A stretch of DNA of 64,000 bases, from contig SMMW01000605.1 of assembly GCA_004794655.1 (NCBI GenBank), forward strand, positions 1,642,001 to 1,706,000, in the 5' to 3' direction. Shown here piece after piece: positions 48,795 to 63,711 of the stretch. Numbering within the stretch: position 1 is the first letter of the stretch; the number at the start of each line of letters is the position of its first letter. Source of the stretch: Marisa cornuarietis. Taxonomy: Eukaryota; Mollusca; Gastropoda; Architaenioglossa; Ampullariidae. The notes under the pieces were generated by a model, which did not search any database, was not told the origin of the DNA, and saw nothing but the letters and a program-made list of their open reading frames with translations. Both the position numbers and the translations under genes were made by a program.

Positions 48795-49893
48795 CGAGAT
48801 GCCATTGGCACATACTATATGTCTCGAGATGTCATTGGCACATACTATATGTCTCGAGATGTCATTGGCACATACTATATGTCTCGAGATGTCATTGGCA
48901 CATACTATATGTCTCGAGATATCTTTGGCACTTACTAAATGTCTCGATATATATTTGGCACATACTATATGTCTCGAGATGTCATTGGCACATACTATAT
49001 GTCTCGAGATGTCATTGGCACATACTATATGTCTCGAGATGTCATTGGCACATACTATATGTCTCGAGATATCTTTGGCACTTACTAAATGTCTCGATAT
49101 ATATTTGGCACATACTAAATGTCTCGATATATATTTGGCACATACTATATGTCTCGAGATGTCATTGGCACATACTATATGTCTCGAGATGTCATTGGCA
49201 CATACTATATGTCTCGAGATGTCATTGGCACATACTATATGTCTCGAGATGTCATTGGCACATACTATATGTCTCGAGATATCTTTGGCACTTACTAAAT
49301 GTCTCGATATATATTTGGCACATACTATATGTCTCGAGATGTCTTTGGCACATACTATATGTCTCGATATATATTTGGCACATACTATATGTCTCGAGAT
49401 GTCTTTGGCACATACTATATGTCTCGAGATATCTTTGGCACATACTATATGTCTCGATATATATTTGGCACATACTATATGTCTCGAGATATCTTTGGCA
49501 CATACTATATGTCTCGAGATATCTTTGGCACATACTATATGTCTCGAGATATCTTTGGCACATACTATATGTCTCGAGATATCTTTGGCACATACTATAT
49601 GTCTCGAGATGTCATTGGCACATACTATATGTCTCGAGATGTCATTGGCACATACTATATGTCTCGATATGTCATTGGCACATACTATATGTCTCGATAT
49701 ATATTTGGCACATACTATATGTCTCGAGATATATTTGGCACATACTATATGTCTCGAGATATCTTTGGCACATACTATATGTCTCGAGATATATTTGGCA
49801 CATACTATATGTCTCGAGATATCTTTGGCACATACTATATGTCTCGATATATATTTGGCACATACTATATGTCTCGAGATATATTTGGCACAT
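48795..49893. repeat. 30-bp minisatellite
   Basis: About 36 copies of an exact 30-bp unit, CACATACTATATGTCTCGAG then ATGTCATTGG, with a second main form (TCTCGATATATATTTGG) and a third (ATCTTTGG). There are essentially no indels. The 30-bp period keeps several frames on both strands free of stops, giving spurious open frames of 408-437 residues. Most units carry CTCGAG. Confidence 0.97.
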
Positions 49894-49959
49894 TTGTATA
49901 TCAGGTGTTTAAAAACAAGGTTAAACGATTTTTCAGCATGAGTATACCTGTGCGTGAGA

Positions 49960-49962
<3 letters not shown>

Positions 49963-50055
<93 letters not shown>
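49963..50055. repeat. long (TG)n microsatellite
   Basis: A pure TG run of about 46 copies, one of the longest in the window, 70 bp after the 30-bp array. Confidence 0.97.
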
Positions 50056-51573
50056 TGGAGTATGTTCGAGTGTAAGAGAGAGAAAGAGAACATGTTTGAG
50101 GTGTGTACTACACTCTATAGCTGACCTATGTTTGAGATGTGTATTACACATTCTCGTTCTTCTGTTTGTGCGCGTGCAGTGCGGCGCCATCACGTGCTGT
50201 CCGCCTCTTTCTCTCAGTCACTGCTGGTTGTCCAGTCTGGCTCGTGTTTTATTCACTTCATTCTGCTGCCACCGATCTGTCTCTGCGGTCTGGCACAATA
50301 TAAACATCTGGTGATCACAAAGAAAGTTGCTCGCCAACAGTTAACTGAAGATTTCATCAGTCAAAGCACTCTTGTAGACATCCATCTTGAGTCGCTTTAG
50401 AAACTGTTTCTCCAGGATTTTATCGATAAATTTTATTTCAGACTTCTTTCAGAAAATATCTGATTCTGTGTTGGAGAACATGTGAATAAAGCAACACAAG
50501 CTAAGGATTCTGTTTAACTGACAAACAGCTAGGCTTCACTTGTCGTGTATGTGTGCGTGCGTGCGTGCGTGTAAGTCGGCAGTAGAGGAGAAACCTGACC
50601 ACTCCACTGATGCCGCAGGTGTATCCAGGTGCGCTAAGCAGCTAATTAAGGTGGCCGACATGGCGTCCGCTCCATCACCGCCTGGATGCCAGGGAGCCGG
50701 CCAGACAACATCAGACAGCACGCGGATGTCTCCTAGCGACGCGCAAAGTGGCATCGGGCGCCATAACAACAAGACAGCCTGACAACCGCCGCACTATATC
50801 TCACTCGCCCTCCACCTAGCTTTCCTCTTACTCTTTCACTTGTGTATTCTCGATTTCTTACACAGGCAGGCACACACACACACCCACCCCCCACCCCACC
50901 ACACACACACACACACGTTGGTCAGTACTGAAAACTTGGGACAGAACACGGGATTTGCAAATCCGGGACGTCCCCTGGTCTTTACGCATGTCAGGTTAAG
51001 ACTAAAAACATTTCTCGCAAATATCATTTTTCCCAGCCACCCCCCAAAATATCGTTGGAAAAATTTCGAGCTTTCCGTTCTGTGTGGTTAGCACAAACCC
51101 CCCCCCCAAACTTTAAAACTTTTTCGAACCTAAACTCGTCCCCACTATCCCTAACCCAAGCCCCAATCCAAGCTCTAGCCAAAAACAGTCAAACTGATCA
51201 GGGGTCGAGTCCTCAGACATGCAAGCACTCGCACACACAGACGTACACACGTAGATACCCCTATGAGCATACCCAGCTTCTTATTCTGCTGAACTCGTCA
51301 TGCAGGGTGAGCGAGAGACAATGGGTGAGGTGCCTAGGGAGGAGGTGGGGTGGGAAAGAGGGGGGCTAGGTTGGACAGAGAGGGAGGAAGCCAGGAAGAG
51401 TCTGGTGCAAGTGGCTGTGCCATCAATCTCCTTCCTATCAGGCTAATCGACGGGAGCACAGGTGCAGCAGCCTGGCCTAACACTTGTCCTCATTATCTGA
51501 CCAGTGCTCACAGCTGCTAGTGAGGACATGGCCAACTGCCTACATACTTTCCTGCTCATGTGTGTGTTGTATA

Positions 51574-51577
<4 letters not shown>
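50056..51577. other. no gene supported; CA-rich tract
   Basis: A CA/CCA-rich tract lies at about 50870-50917. An 80-residue open frame at 50540-50782 (opposite strand also open) carries no recognised domain. Confidence 0.4.
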
Positions 51578-51629
<52 letters not shown>

Positions 51630-51652
51630 CGCGCGTGCATGCGTGTGTGTTA
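51578..51652. repeat. (TG)n(CG)n Z-DNA-prone tract
   Basis: A TG run of about 22 copies passes directly into GCGCGCGCGCGCG and then TGCATGCGTGTG. Confidence 0.95.
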
Positions 51653-52212
51653 TTTTTGAAACTCCCTTATAACTACTAACAACTGTGAAAAAAAGCAAAA
51701 GAGGCCGGGAACATTCGTTCACTCAAAAAGACTTCAGATTTCAGGAAAAGCAGTTTTTGAGAATCACAAAATAAATACACCAGTCTCTTCGACCACCGGC
51801 AAGAAATACATTGGCTCATAATATATTAATACTCATATTACCGCAACTGTTTAAGTTGTCCGCAGTCTAAACAAGCCGAGTTCTCAAGGTTAATGCAAGT
51901 TTAATGAGTGGCTGTCGGAAATTTGAAAATATCTTGTACACTGACAATTATAGCAGCCATGCAACATTCTCTTTGTTGAGATGTGCTATAGTCTCACGTT
52001 CAGTAACCTACTACAAGGCAATCATCTCTGTTCGTCGTCTCCTGTATTGTTTGCACGATGACAGGGAGTCGAAGTTGCCTCCAGGCCTCGTGTGTCAACC
52101 ACTTTGTTAGGTTTTCCTCGTACTGTTAGTTTTTCCTTAATATTAATTGCCTGAGATACTTTTTCTAGTTTTCCACTCAAGGTGTACGGGCTGACAATTC
52201 ATTTGGTGAACC

Positions 52213-52214
<2 letters not shown>
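51653..52214. other. no gene supported
   Basis: Unique-looking sequence between two alternating purine-pyrimidine tracts; only short open frames. Confidence 0.4.
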
Positions 52215-52285
<71 letters not shown>

Positions 52286-52291
52286 GCGCGA
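52215..52291. repeat. (CA)n(CG)n Z-DNA-prone tract
   Basis: A CA run of about 28 copies followed by (CG)n of about nine copies. Both this tract and the one at 51578 are strictly alternating purine-pyrimidine. Confidence 0.95.
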
Positions 52292-54449
52292 TCCTTCCTT
52301 GAGGCAAACTTGTAAATGATGTCAAATGGGACACCCAGCAGAAGAGGGAGGCAAGTGTCTCCAAAAGGGAGGCAATCGAAAACTATAACCTCCCGTCAAC
52401 TGCATGTCAGGGGCCGTAATTGGCTTTGTGCTTTTTTTTCTCTCGTAAATGAAACTAAAAAGCAAGTATTGCTCCTAACGCCGCGTTTTTGAAAGGACAA
52501 AACTCTTTTGTGCCGAGGAATATTAGGAAATCAATGGCCGACAGTTAGCAGCCTTTCTCTCCCTGATTCATATTCAAAATGAAAGAGAAAATCGACCAGT
52601 GGTACGCTCTCACAATTATTTTTGTCCCATTTCTCTAGAACTGTAAGTTGTTTCAGCGTTTAGCGTGCCTGGGCGTGGCTGCCAGCGTGAACTTCTAGTA
52701 ATGGTGCCATGGAAGAGGCACCAGCACCAGCACCAGCCTTGAGTCTGGACTGGCATGAATACAGTGAGTGGGGTGTGACCTGAGTACCAGGCGGTACTGG
52801 TGTGACTAGAATACACCGGAGTCTTGTGGTAACCTGAATGCCAGGTTAGCTGATTGTGACTGATTATGTCACCTGGGAGTCTGATCACCCGAATACTAGA
52901 GGGTGGTGTGGGTATAGTAGTAACAGGATTTGTACAGAGCATTTCCCCCACACGAAGACGAGCTCGATGCGCTTCACGAGAGCCCAGGGGTTGTGGGGAA
53001 AGTGGTCATGTGATGTAGTCGTCACAATAGTACAAACAAGTACAACATACATACACGAGCATGCACGATGCACCGGTTAGCAATACAAGTGGGCAGAAGA
53101 TTTAGAACCTGTGTGAGCAACAGATCACAACTTCTGTGTACAAAATATTAAACCCTGTGCAGGATGAGAGGCAGGTTTGTAAATTGTAATGCTGATTATG
53201 ACACTTGCCTTAAATGTGAGATCATGTGATGCCAGTTGTAGCTATGAGTCTAGGAGATGCACACAGGACCATGCTAATTGCATCGTTTGACCACAAAAGG
53301 GCCTGGCTGGATATATCTCACCACCCTGCAGCTAAAAGGGTGAACTATGAAAAGGTGATAAAAGATCTTTAAGAATAAATCTCTAATTTCTATTATCTGT
53401 AATAATTTCACGCTCATTAACGCCGAAGATGAAGACGCCTTTGCTTAAGAATAAATAAATCCATGCAGCATGTTTACTTGCGGTCTCAAAAACCTTACAG
53501 AAAGGAGAGGGTGTAAAATGTTAGCAGGCTGCTGAAGTATCCTCTGGGACACTACGATCTCAACTGTAAGCCCTCTGGCGATGAAACAAAGCAGGCCCTT
53601 GACAGAAGCCAAGAAAGGGATGATAGGATGCAGTTATGTCGGCCCCCCCGTGGTGCAAGGACGCGCAGGAACAGTTGACGGGGAAATTGCTTGGAGTAAA
53701 GTTTTACTTGATAAACGACCGTAACCATGTTAACCCCTTGCCTCACTCCCGCAGCCAACGTGTCCTTTGGTGCCGGACTTGATCACAACATCATCATCAC
53801 GAGGTTCGCTGCTACGAACCACATCCGGTTAGGAGAAGATAATTTAGAGACTTCTAACAAAACGTCGTTATCCGCTGGCATCGCAATATCATTATACATG
53901 ATGGAAGGTTTGACCCTTGTGGCCTCTCTCTCCCTCTCTCTCTCTCGCTGGTCGTTCACATATAAACTCACTGCTAAACAGTGCCTGTCCTGCACTTGTT
54001 TTCATCTCAACATGTAACAGCTGCTTACACAATGAATTGTTTCGCGCTCAGTTACCGTGTGTAGCGTTTTGGAGCAGCTTACACGTTTCCATGGTTGTAT
54101 CCCTTGAAGGGAGTTACAGGGGCTGGAGTGGCGTCCCCTTGCCTAGCAGGCTTGAGGGAGGCGGTTCTCCGCAATTTTTGTATTTTTATTAGTTTGTTGT
54201 GTTTTTGGTGCCCACTGTGTAGCCCAGTGCTTTTTTCGTTGCGTCGTTACTATGCAGGACTGTTTGAATTTTGTTTACTTCAGCGACTTTCTGATTTCCC
54301 GTCGACTGCCGGTCTTTTCTGCCAAACGGTTTCTCCTGAAGATCTTGAAGATCACACAGTCAGTCATTTGCTATAAAATTTTCAAATTTTTTAATCGACA
54401 CCAGCAGTCTTCTGGTGATGTCAGCTCCGTTGACCCGAGTCTATGCTGA
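52292..54449. other. no gene supported
   Basis: Open frames up to 111 residues lack recognisable domains. A CTCTCTCT tract lies at 53924-53946. The stretch 52440-52600 is balanced and repeat-free. Confidence 0.35.
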
Positions 54450-55020
54450 TATATTCACAGTATTCTGCGATCCTACAGACGACACAATGGTTGTCCGAGC
54501 TGTGGATGTGAACTCAGGGCCGTTGAGACCAGCACAGATGTAGTCTGATAGTGTCTACTGTCTACACCCTAATGTTCGGACTATTCATCTTTCATTTGAC
54601 TATCTTTGCTGACATTGTGCATCTGTGTGAAACTAATCTTACTGTGGCCGTTAGCATGATGCTCTAACAAGACTTGTGATTATGGAACCAGGTTTCTGTC
54701 TGCGAAAGTGAAGCCACTGAACCAGAGATCAAGAGTTGATCTTCTATACAAACATCATAACTTTTTGCTACTTTTAAACAGAACTTTATTGACTTACCAA
54801 AGATTTCATGCAATGGCGAGGTTACTGACTGTATCTGTGCTGATGGCGGTCACCTACTTAACATGAGTGGCTGCTATACGGGGTCACAATAATCTCATTG
54901 TTTTTTAGATCAACCCCCATTATTTTATGTTTATGTGTTTTACCTTCTTTTCAATTGCTTTGAGCCTGCCTTTGACAGTGGGGTAAAGCGCTATATAAAT
55001 ATACTTTATTATTATTATTA
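54450..55020 (+). mobile_element. L2/CR1-like LINE remnant, internally deleted, with (TTA)n tail
   Basis: The left part resembles the start of an L2-type ORF2: GCTGTGGATGTGAACTCAGG, equivalent to the GDVELNPGP-type leader with small deletions, then TACACCCTAATGTTCGG (TLNVR), and GACATTGTGCATCTGTGTGA followed by AACTAATCTT, reading DIVHLCETNL (compare DIVCLTETWL of the endonuclease domain). It then jumps, without a polymerase, to a typical 3' end: TTGCTTTGAGCCTGCCTTTG, then AAGCGCTATATAAATATACT and TTATTATTATTA at about 54950-55019. It is decayed beyond any function. Confidence 0.7.
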
Positions 55021-55194
55021 GATACACGCACACGCACTCACAGATACACACATACACAAGGACAGATTCTCGTACGTGCAGGCAGCTACACTGCTGCCGA
55101 TCCAATAATTCTGACAAAATCAGGAAAAGAAAAATCCGCTTTGTTCGGAGGCTTAAAACCGCAGGTGGCGGTTGTGATGAGGGCGGGGGGTGGG

Positions 55195-55745
55195 TGGAAC
55201 GGAGAGTGAGAGACAGTTATAGAGACAACGAGAGAAAAAGAGTGAGAAACAGTTATAGAGACAGTAAGAGAAAGAGAGTTAGAGGACTAAGCGATAATGA
55301 CAAGAGATAGAGACAATGACAGTGAGATAGTGAAAGAGACAATGAGAGGAAAAGACAACGACAGTGAGAGAGTGAGAGAGACAATAAAAGAGACAATGAA
55401 AAAGAGAGTGAGACAATGACAGTGAGAAACAGTGAGAGACAGTGAGACTGATAGAAACAATAAGAGGAAAAGAGTGAGAGAGACAATGACAGTGAGAGAC
55501 CATGACTCAGACAATGAGAGAGAAAGAGAGGGAAAAACAGTGACTCAGCGAGAGACGGTGCTAGAGACAATGATAGAAAAATAGAGTGAGTGAAAGTAAG
55601 AAAGTGAGAGACAGTAAGAAAGTGACGGTGAGAGACAGTGATAAAGAAACTGTGAGACAATGAAAGAGAAAGAGGGTCAATGACAGTGAGAAAAGACACA
55701 ATGATAGATAATGAGACACAAACAAAAACCTAAAGGTAGCAAACA
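55195..55745. repeat. degenerate purine-rich tandem repeat (GACAATGACAGTGAGAG type)
   Basis: GAGAGACAATGACAGTGAGA-type words recur with irregular spacing across about 550 bp, almost all A/G with regular C and T. The Ser/Leu-rich open frame on the - strand (148 residues) is an artefact of this. Confidence 0.85.
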
Positions 55746-56681
55746 TCAAAGAGTAAGAGATGGGAAAACGACGGGACGAGTAAAGTGCAGAAGAAAGATA
55801 CAAAGAAATAGAAAATTCGAGACTTTATATTGTTGTTTTTGTTGTAGATCATGAACATTATCAACGTTTTACATCAGACTCTTATAAAACTGTTCCAATA
55901 ACAGCTGTACTATCATTTATTGTGTTTGACAGACTTTAAAGGAGGTATGGAAAGATCACCTTGTGTATATTTGTAATTGTAAAGATAATCAACGCTTCGG
56001 TGGTCATCTGGGGGAGGATGAACATCATTCTCAACAACATCAGAATACAAAAGAACAAAGATCCAGTCTCTTCGTGCTAACTTTCGGAAAATCAAAGAAG
56101 CAGCTAGTCTCTTCACGGCAGTTTTGGGAAAAACGGTTGTCAGTCAACAGTCAAGCCTGCGTCCGACAACATTCATGAAGTCTACAAACAGACAAGTCGC
56201 CATCTTTAGAGAGCATCAGCCACTCCCAGAGACCGCGTGCTGCACGGTAGGCAGGAGGTCCACAAAGCAGAATGAAAAGAAGTTACAGACAAAGAGTTTC
56301 GCACGACAGTCTGTCATGGCCGCTGTCAGCTTCAACAATTACAAACCGGAAGCGGAAACGACTGCGGGTTCTGCGCAGAGGCTTTCGTGCCGACAGGGGA
56401 GAGAATTTCTAGACCCTTCTGGGGCCTAAAGCTCGAGATGAACGATGAATCACGGAATTCTGCGTATTACTGATGGGGATTTTAACAGTTGACAGCTGTC
56501 ACAATCAGGCTGGTGCCAAAGCATGTCACTGTCAATGATTACCGAACGGACAGCTGTCATAATGAGGCTGGAACTAAAACATGTCACAATCAGTGGTTAC
56601 CGCACTTACACCATTTTCGTCCTGTAATGTTACTCGTTGGGTACAGTACCAAGCAACCTATAACTAGTTTCAGATGAATGC
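55746..56681. other. no gene supported
   Basis: A two-copy imperfect repeat containing ACAGCTGTCA(C/T)AATNAGGCTGG lies at 56491-56590. The open frame at 56124-56429 has no recognised domain. Confidence 0.4.
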
Positions 56682-59989
<3,308 letters not shown>

Positions 59990-60925
59990 CTACTCAAGAA
60001 CATTGTGCCTCTACGTGACAGCCTACTCAAAAACTTTAAGTGCTTCTACGTGACAGCCTACTCAAGAACATTGAGTGCCTCTACGTGACAGTCTACTCAA
60101 GAACCTCAAGTGCCTCTACGTGACAGTCTACTCAAGAACATTAAATGCCTCTACGTGACAGTCTACTCAAGAACCTTAAGTGACTCTACGTGACAGCCTA
60201 CTCAAGAACCTTAAGTGCCTCTACGTGACAGTCTACTCAAGAACCTTAAGTGAAGTGCCTCTACGTGACAGCCTACTCAAGAACCTTAAGTGAAGTGCCT
60301 CTACGTGACAGCCTACTCAAGAACCTTAAGTGCCTCTACGTGACAGTCTACTCAAGAACCTTAAGTGAAGTGCCTCTACGTGACAGCCTACTCAAGAACC
60401 TTAAGTGAAGTGCCTCTACGTGACAGCCTACTCAAGAACCTTAAGTGCCTCTACGTGACAGTCTACTCAAGAACCTTAAGTGAAGTGCCTCTACGTGACA
60501 GCCTACTCAAGAACCTTAAGTGCCTCTACGTGACAGTCTACTCAAGAACCTTAAGTGAAGTGCCTCTACGTGACAGCCTACTGAAGAACCTTAAGTGCCT
60601 CTACGTGACAGCCTACTGAAGAACCTTGTGCCTCTACGTGACAGCCTACTCAAGAACCTTAAGTGCCTCTACGTGACAGCCTACTCAAGAACCTTAAGTG
60701 CCTCTACGTGACAGTCTACTCAAGAACCTTAAGTGCCTCTACGTGACAGTGTACTCAAGAACATTAAGTGCCTCTACGTGACAGTCTACTCAAGAACCTT
60801 AAGTGCCTCTACGTGACAGCCTACTCAAGAACTAGCCTCACGTTTGTCTACGTGACAGCCTACTCAAGAACCTCGTGCCTCTACGTGACAGCCTACTCAA
60901 GAACTAGCCTCACGTTTCTCTACGT
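59990..60925. repeat. 35/39-bp minisatellite
   Basis: About 26 copies of CCTCTACGTGACAGCCTACT then CAAGAACCTTAAGTG, with a longer form that duplicates AAGTG (about 40 bp). Long and short forms alternate in part of the array (60190-60580), suggesting a two-unit higher-order repeat of about 75 bp. Each unit carries the palindromic core ACGT. Confidence 0.95.
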
Positions 60926-61248
60926 GACGACCAAGCAGCTCTGTCCACAATCGCCGGCATTCACATCGCGAAGTTGTCAGTAGTTATGAATCATCGATTT
61001 CGTGTCCTACTCGTGTAAACGCACAGTTTGAGGTGACCAAATGTCCCATAAATGTTCTTTCATCCTCGTTTCTTGAAATTCTCTCTCCTCTCTGTCCCCC
61101 ACTTCTTTTAGCAAAGGTTTGACACCTTGTTAGTGTCATGAATATATATAAGCCCCGTTATCTAAGGAATGCAAAAAGAGGAGTCCGGTCTAATTAGCCT
61201 GATGTCCAGCCATTTTTCCGACACTGAACACGATTCAGCACGGTCAGA
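60926..61248. other. no gene supported
   Basis: Unique-looking spacer between the 35/39-bp array and the foldback element. Confidence 0.4.
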
Positions 61249-61540
61249 GGCTGTCGTTAGGAAAAGAAGGTAAGTCGTTGTCTTGGGGGACAAGATGGGG
61301 ACTCAAGGATTCGCTTGTTGTTTCCGAAGTTTTAAAGCAGTGTCCAGACCACCCAGATGTTTTACTCCTGAGGTTGTAGTTAGAAGGCGGTGGCAAAGGT
61401 TTCCTGGAGTAAAGGAATATGAAGTAGTGTCTGCAAAGTCTGGACAGCGCTTTATAAATTCAGAAACAAGATGCTCTACCTTGATCTCCCCATTTTGCCC
61501 TGGGGAAACGACTTGCTCTCGCTTCGTAACTACGACCCCT
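61249..61540. mobile_element. foldback (MITE-like) element, copy 2
   Basis: About 292 bp, strongly self-complementary. Left AAGTCGTTGTCTTGGGGGAC pairs with right GGGGAAACGACTT. Left CTTGTTGTTTCCGAAGTTTT pairs with right AATTCAGAAACAAGA. Left AAAGCAGTGTCCAGA pairs with right TCTGGACAGCGCTTT. Left TTTTACTCCTGAGG pairs with right CCTGGAGTAAAGG. The ends (GGCTGTCGTTAGG and CGTAACTACGACCCC) also pair. The right arm aligns with the right arm of copy 1 over about 95 bp. The 133-residue + strand and 106-residue - strand frames that cross it are by-products of the symmetry. Confidence 0.75.
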
Positions 61541-62569
61541 GGTGTCAATGTCGGGGGTCTCTTGCACAAGCTTGGGATCACAATGCCCTTCACCTCCCTA
61601 TCATCATTGTCCTTTTTCCTCACCTCACCGCATCCTTCACATCGTCAGCTGACGAAGCTGTACCGTGTGCACGACACTCAGTAGGCGGAGTGCTGCATCG
61701 TTTTTATCTCAACTCGATCATCTGTACACGTGTCTTCCTCCCGTAACTCGACCCTACACGCCACCTTCCCCAGTAGTCTACATACTCGTTAGCATAATTT
61801 ATGTGACCGCCAATTAATTGATTTTAATGATTACGGCCATCTGAACACACTGATTACTTCCCAGTTGTTACAACAGTCGGCGGACCTGTCATTCCATTTG
61901 TCAGTCCCTCGCGTTTGGATGACTTAGGTCTCTTGGAAAACGAAGCTAATAAATAATGATGCGATTGATCAGTTCCCCGCCTCAAGACAGACAGAGACGG
62001 ACGGACGGACGGACGGACGGACGGAAGGAATGAATCCTGATGGAGATGGGGCGGACGAAAAAAGGGTTGAACATTCCAGCGAGCACTTTTTACATCCATC
62101 CGACCACGGACGTGTGCAGAAGTCCATAATCCAACCACGAAATCTTCTCGTGACACGGTGTGGGCGCGGAGTGGGCGCGGAGAGGGCGCGGTGTGGGCGC
62201 TAGATTACCCCTACCACCTCCCCCCCCCCAACCTGATCTTATCTCCAGCCTCAGATTTTGCTGGTTTTCCGCCCGCGGCGCCCCTTCTATCGTCTTCGCT
62301 TTCCACACGAGCTGCGCAACACAAAATCCGTCCCTAAACATTTGCACGTGCTGCCGCACGCGCTGACCTTGTCGGGCCGCTCTCGAGTTGCACGTGCTGC
62401 ATAATAGGGCCAGCACGCCTGACGGTGACGAGCCAGTGGATCAGGGTGTCTGTCTTCATGCTGCCGCGAGGAGGCGCCATGCTTCTGGTAGTCACTGGAA
62501 ACCCCACCCAGTTACAGGTGATCTCCCTTTCTCTTCAACAGTCACGCAGCGCTACCCTGTAGGCAAACA
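61541..62569. other. no gene supported
   Basis: There is a (GGAC)n tract at 61996-62026 and GGGCGCGG words at 62160-62200. The region 62100-62500 is GC-rich with CACGTG-type sites. Open frames have no recognised domain. Confidence 0.4.
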
Positions 62570-62692
62570 GTCATTGCCCGTGAAACTGGGAAAGCCACTA
62601 CATGTAAACAGTCATTGCCCGTGAAACTGGGAAAGCCACTACATGTAAACAGTCATTGCCCGTGAAACTGGGAAAGCCACTACATGTAAACG
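62570..62692. repeat. 41-bp tandem repeat, three copies
   Basis: Three nearly identical copies of CAGTCATTGCCCGTGAAACT then GGGAAAGCCACTACATGTAA. Confidence 0.92.
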
Positions 62693-63084
62693 TGTCAGTG
62701 GCCGTAAACAAAGCTGTGGGATCCAAGCTTTATAAAAACTTCCTTTTGTTCTAAAACCTGCACGTAATCACTTTTAAGTATCACAGGAGTTAATATTATG
62801 AAATAAGTTTCTTTCACATACAGAATCAGCTTCTAATGTTTTCAACCTCGCAGCAAATGAATCCAACCAGCCTTTCACTCATTAAAAGAAACGAAGCAGC
62901 CGCAGTGTTGTTTTGAACTTTTACAAAACCTGAGAGGGAAGTCAATTATTGACAAAACATCAATACAACTTATCACCTTTAAATACCTCCACCTATTTCT
63001 CTCTCTTGTTTCTCTCACACTCGCCCACATAATCGTTCTTGTCTTTTCATCTTCATTCTCTCGGACTCGATTGTTGCACAAGCG
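62693..63084 (-). other. probable 3' UTR / downstream flank of DNAAF4
   Basis: Lies directly after the DNAAF4 stop on the - strand. AT-rich, with no clear polyadenylation hexamer in that orientation. Confidence 0.4.
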
Positions 63085-63711
63085 CTAGGCCTCCATGCTG
63101 CCCTGAATCAGCTGTCGTATCTTGTCGGCGTCTGCCCTCAGCTCCTCGTTGTTGGGTTCTATCTTCAATGCTGCTTCATACTCTCCTAAACCTGCCAGGC
63201 CACAAGAGAGCAATATGTCAAGTCTTCGGACTGAATTGTTTTAATGTTTCTATCCAACCAGGATTATGTATAACATAGTTAACACAGTGACAGTTCATTA
63301 CAAATGCCAGCAGACACGTAATCATAATTTATTACTAATGACAACGTTGCTTAAAAAATGATCTACTAAATTTAAATGGATTTAAACTGAGATTTGTGGA
63401 TTTGAATGGTGGACAGTTTATTTCCAAAACAGCAGATAGACAGACATCATCCAGAGGGTTAACCTGGCGAACGGAGACACAAAATGTTCAGAGATGTACA
63501 GAAACGAGTGTGAACACAGCACGAACACAAGACCACACTGACGGTGAACGGTCATGAAACATCCCAGGACAGCGGTACAGCACGCGCACTGTGAGACACA
63601 CTCACCTTCCACATACATCTCCAGCTCGCAGAAGGCTGTGCCACGTCGGACGAGGGCTTTGCAGCGACTGGGGGCGTTCTGAGGTACAGGGGGATGCAAC
63701 AGGTCCAGCGC
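63085..63711 (-). CDS. DNAAF4: DNAAF4 (DYX1C1) C-terminal exons, partial gene
   Basis: These are the last two coding exons of the dynein axonemal assembly factor 4 gene, read right to left: 63711-63606 (106 bp) and 63191-63085 (107 bp). A 414-bp intron between them has donor GTGAGT and acceptor TGGCAG. The first exon begins in phase 0 after the acceptor CTTGTGAAG. Joined, they encode the end of the TPR region, with landmarks [31 protein letters not shown] and IRQLIQG, and stop TAG at 63085. From family knowledge, DNAAF4 works with HSP70/HSP90 in the cytoplasm to pre-assemble outer and inner dynein arms of motile cilia. The pattern RRGTAFC-LE-YVEG followed by YEAALKI, and the IQG-type C-terminus, match what I recall of animal DNAAF4. 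The N-terminal CS domain and other exons lie beyond 64000. I saw no AATAAA-type signal in the first few hundred bases downstream. Confidence 0.85.

Noticed and set aside
48686..50093. Open frames of 400 or more residues on both strands across the 30-bp array
   Set aside because: They are produced by a stop-free 30-bp tandem repeat, appear on both strands and several frames, and have no domain or splice context.
55253..55699. 148-residue Ser/Leu/His-rich frame on the - strand
   Set aside because: Low-complexity product of the degenerate purine-rich repeat.
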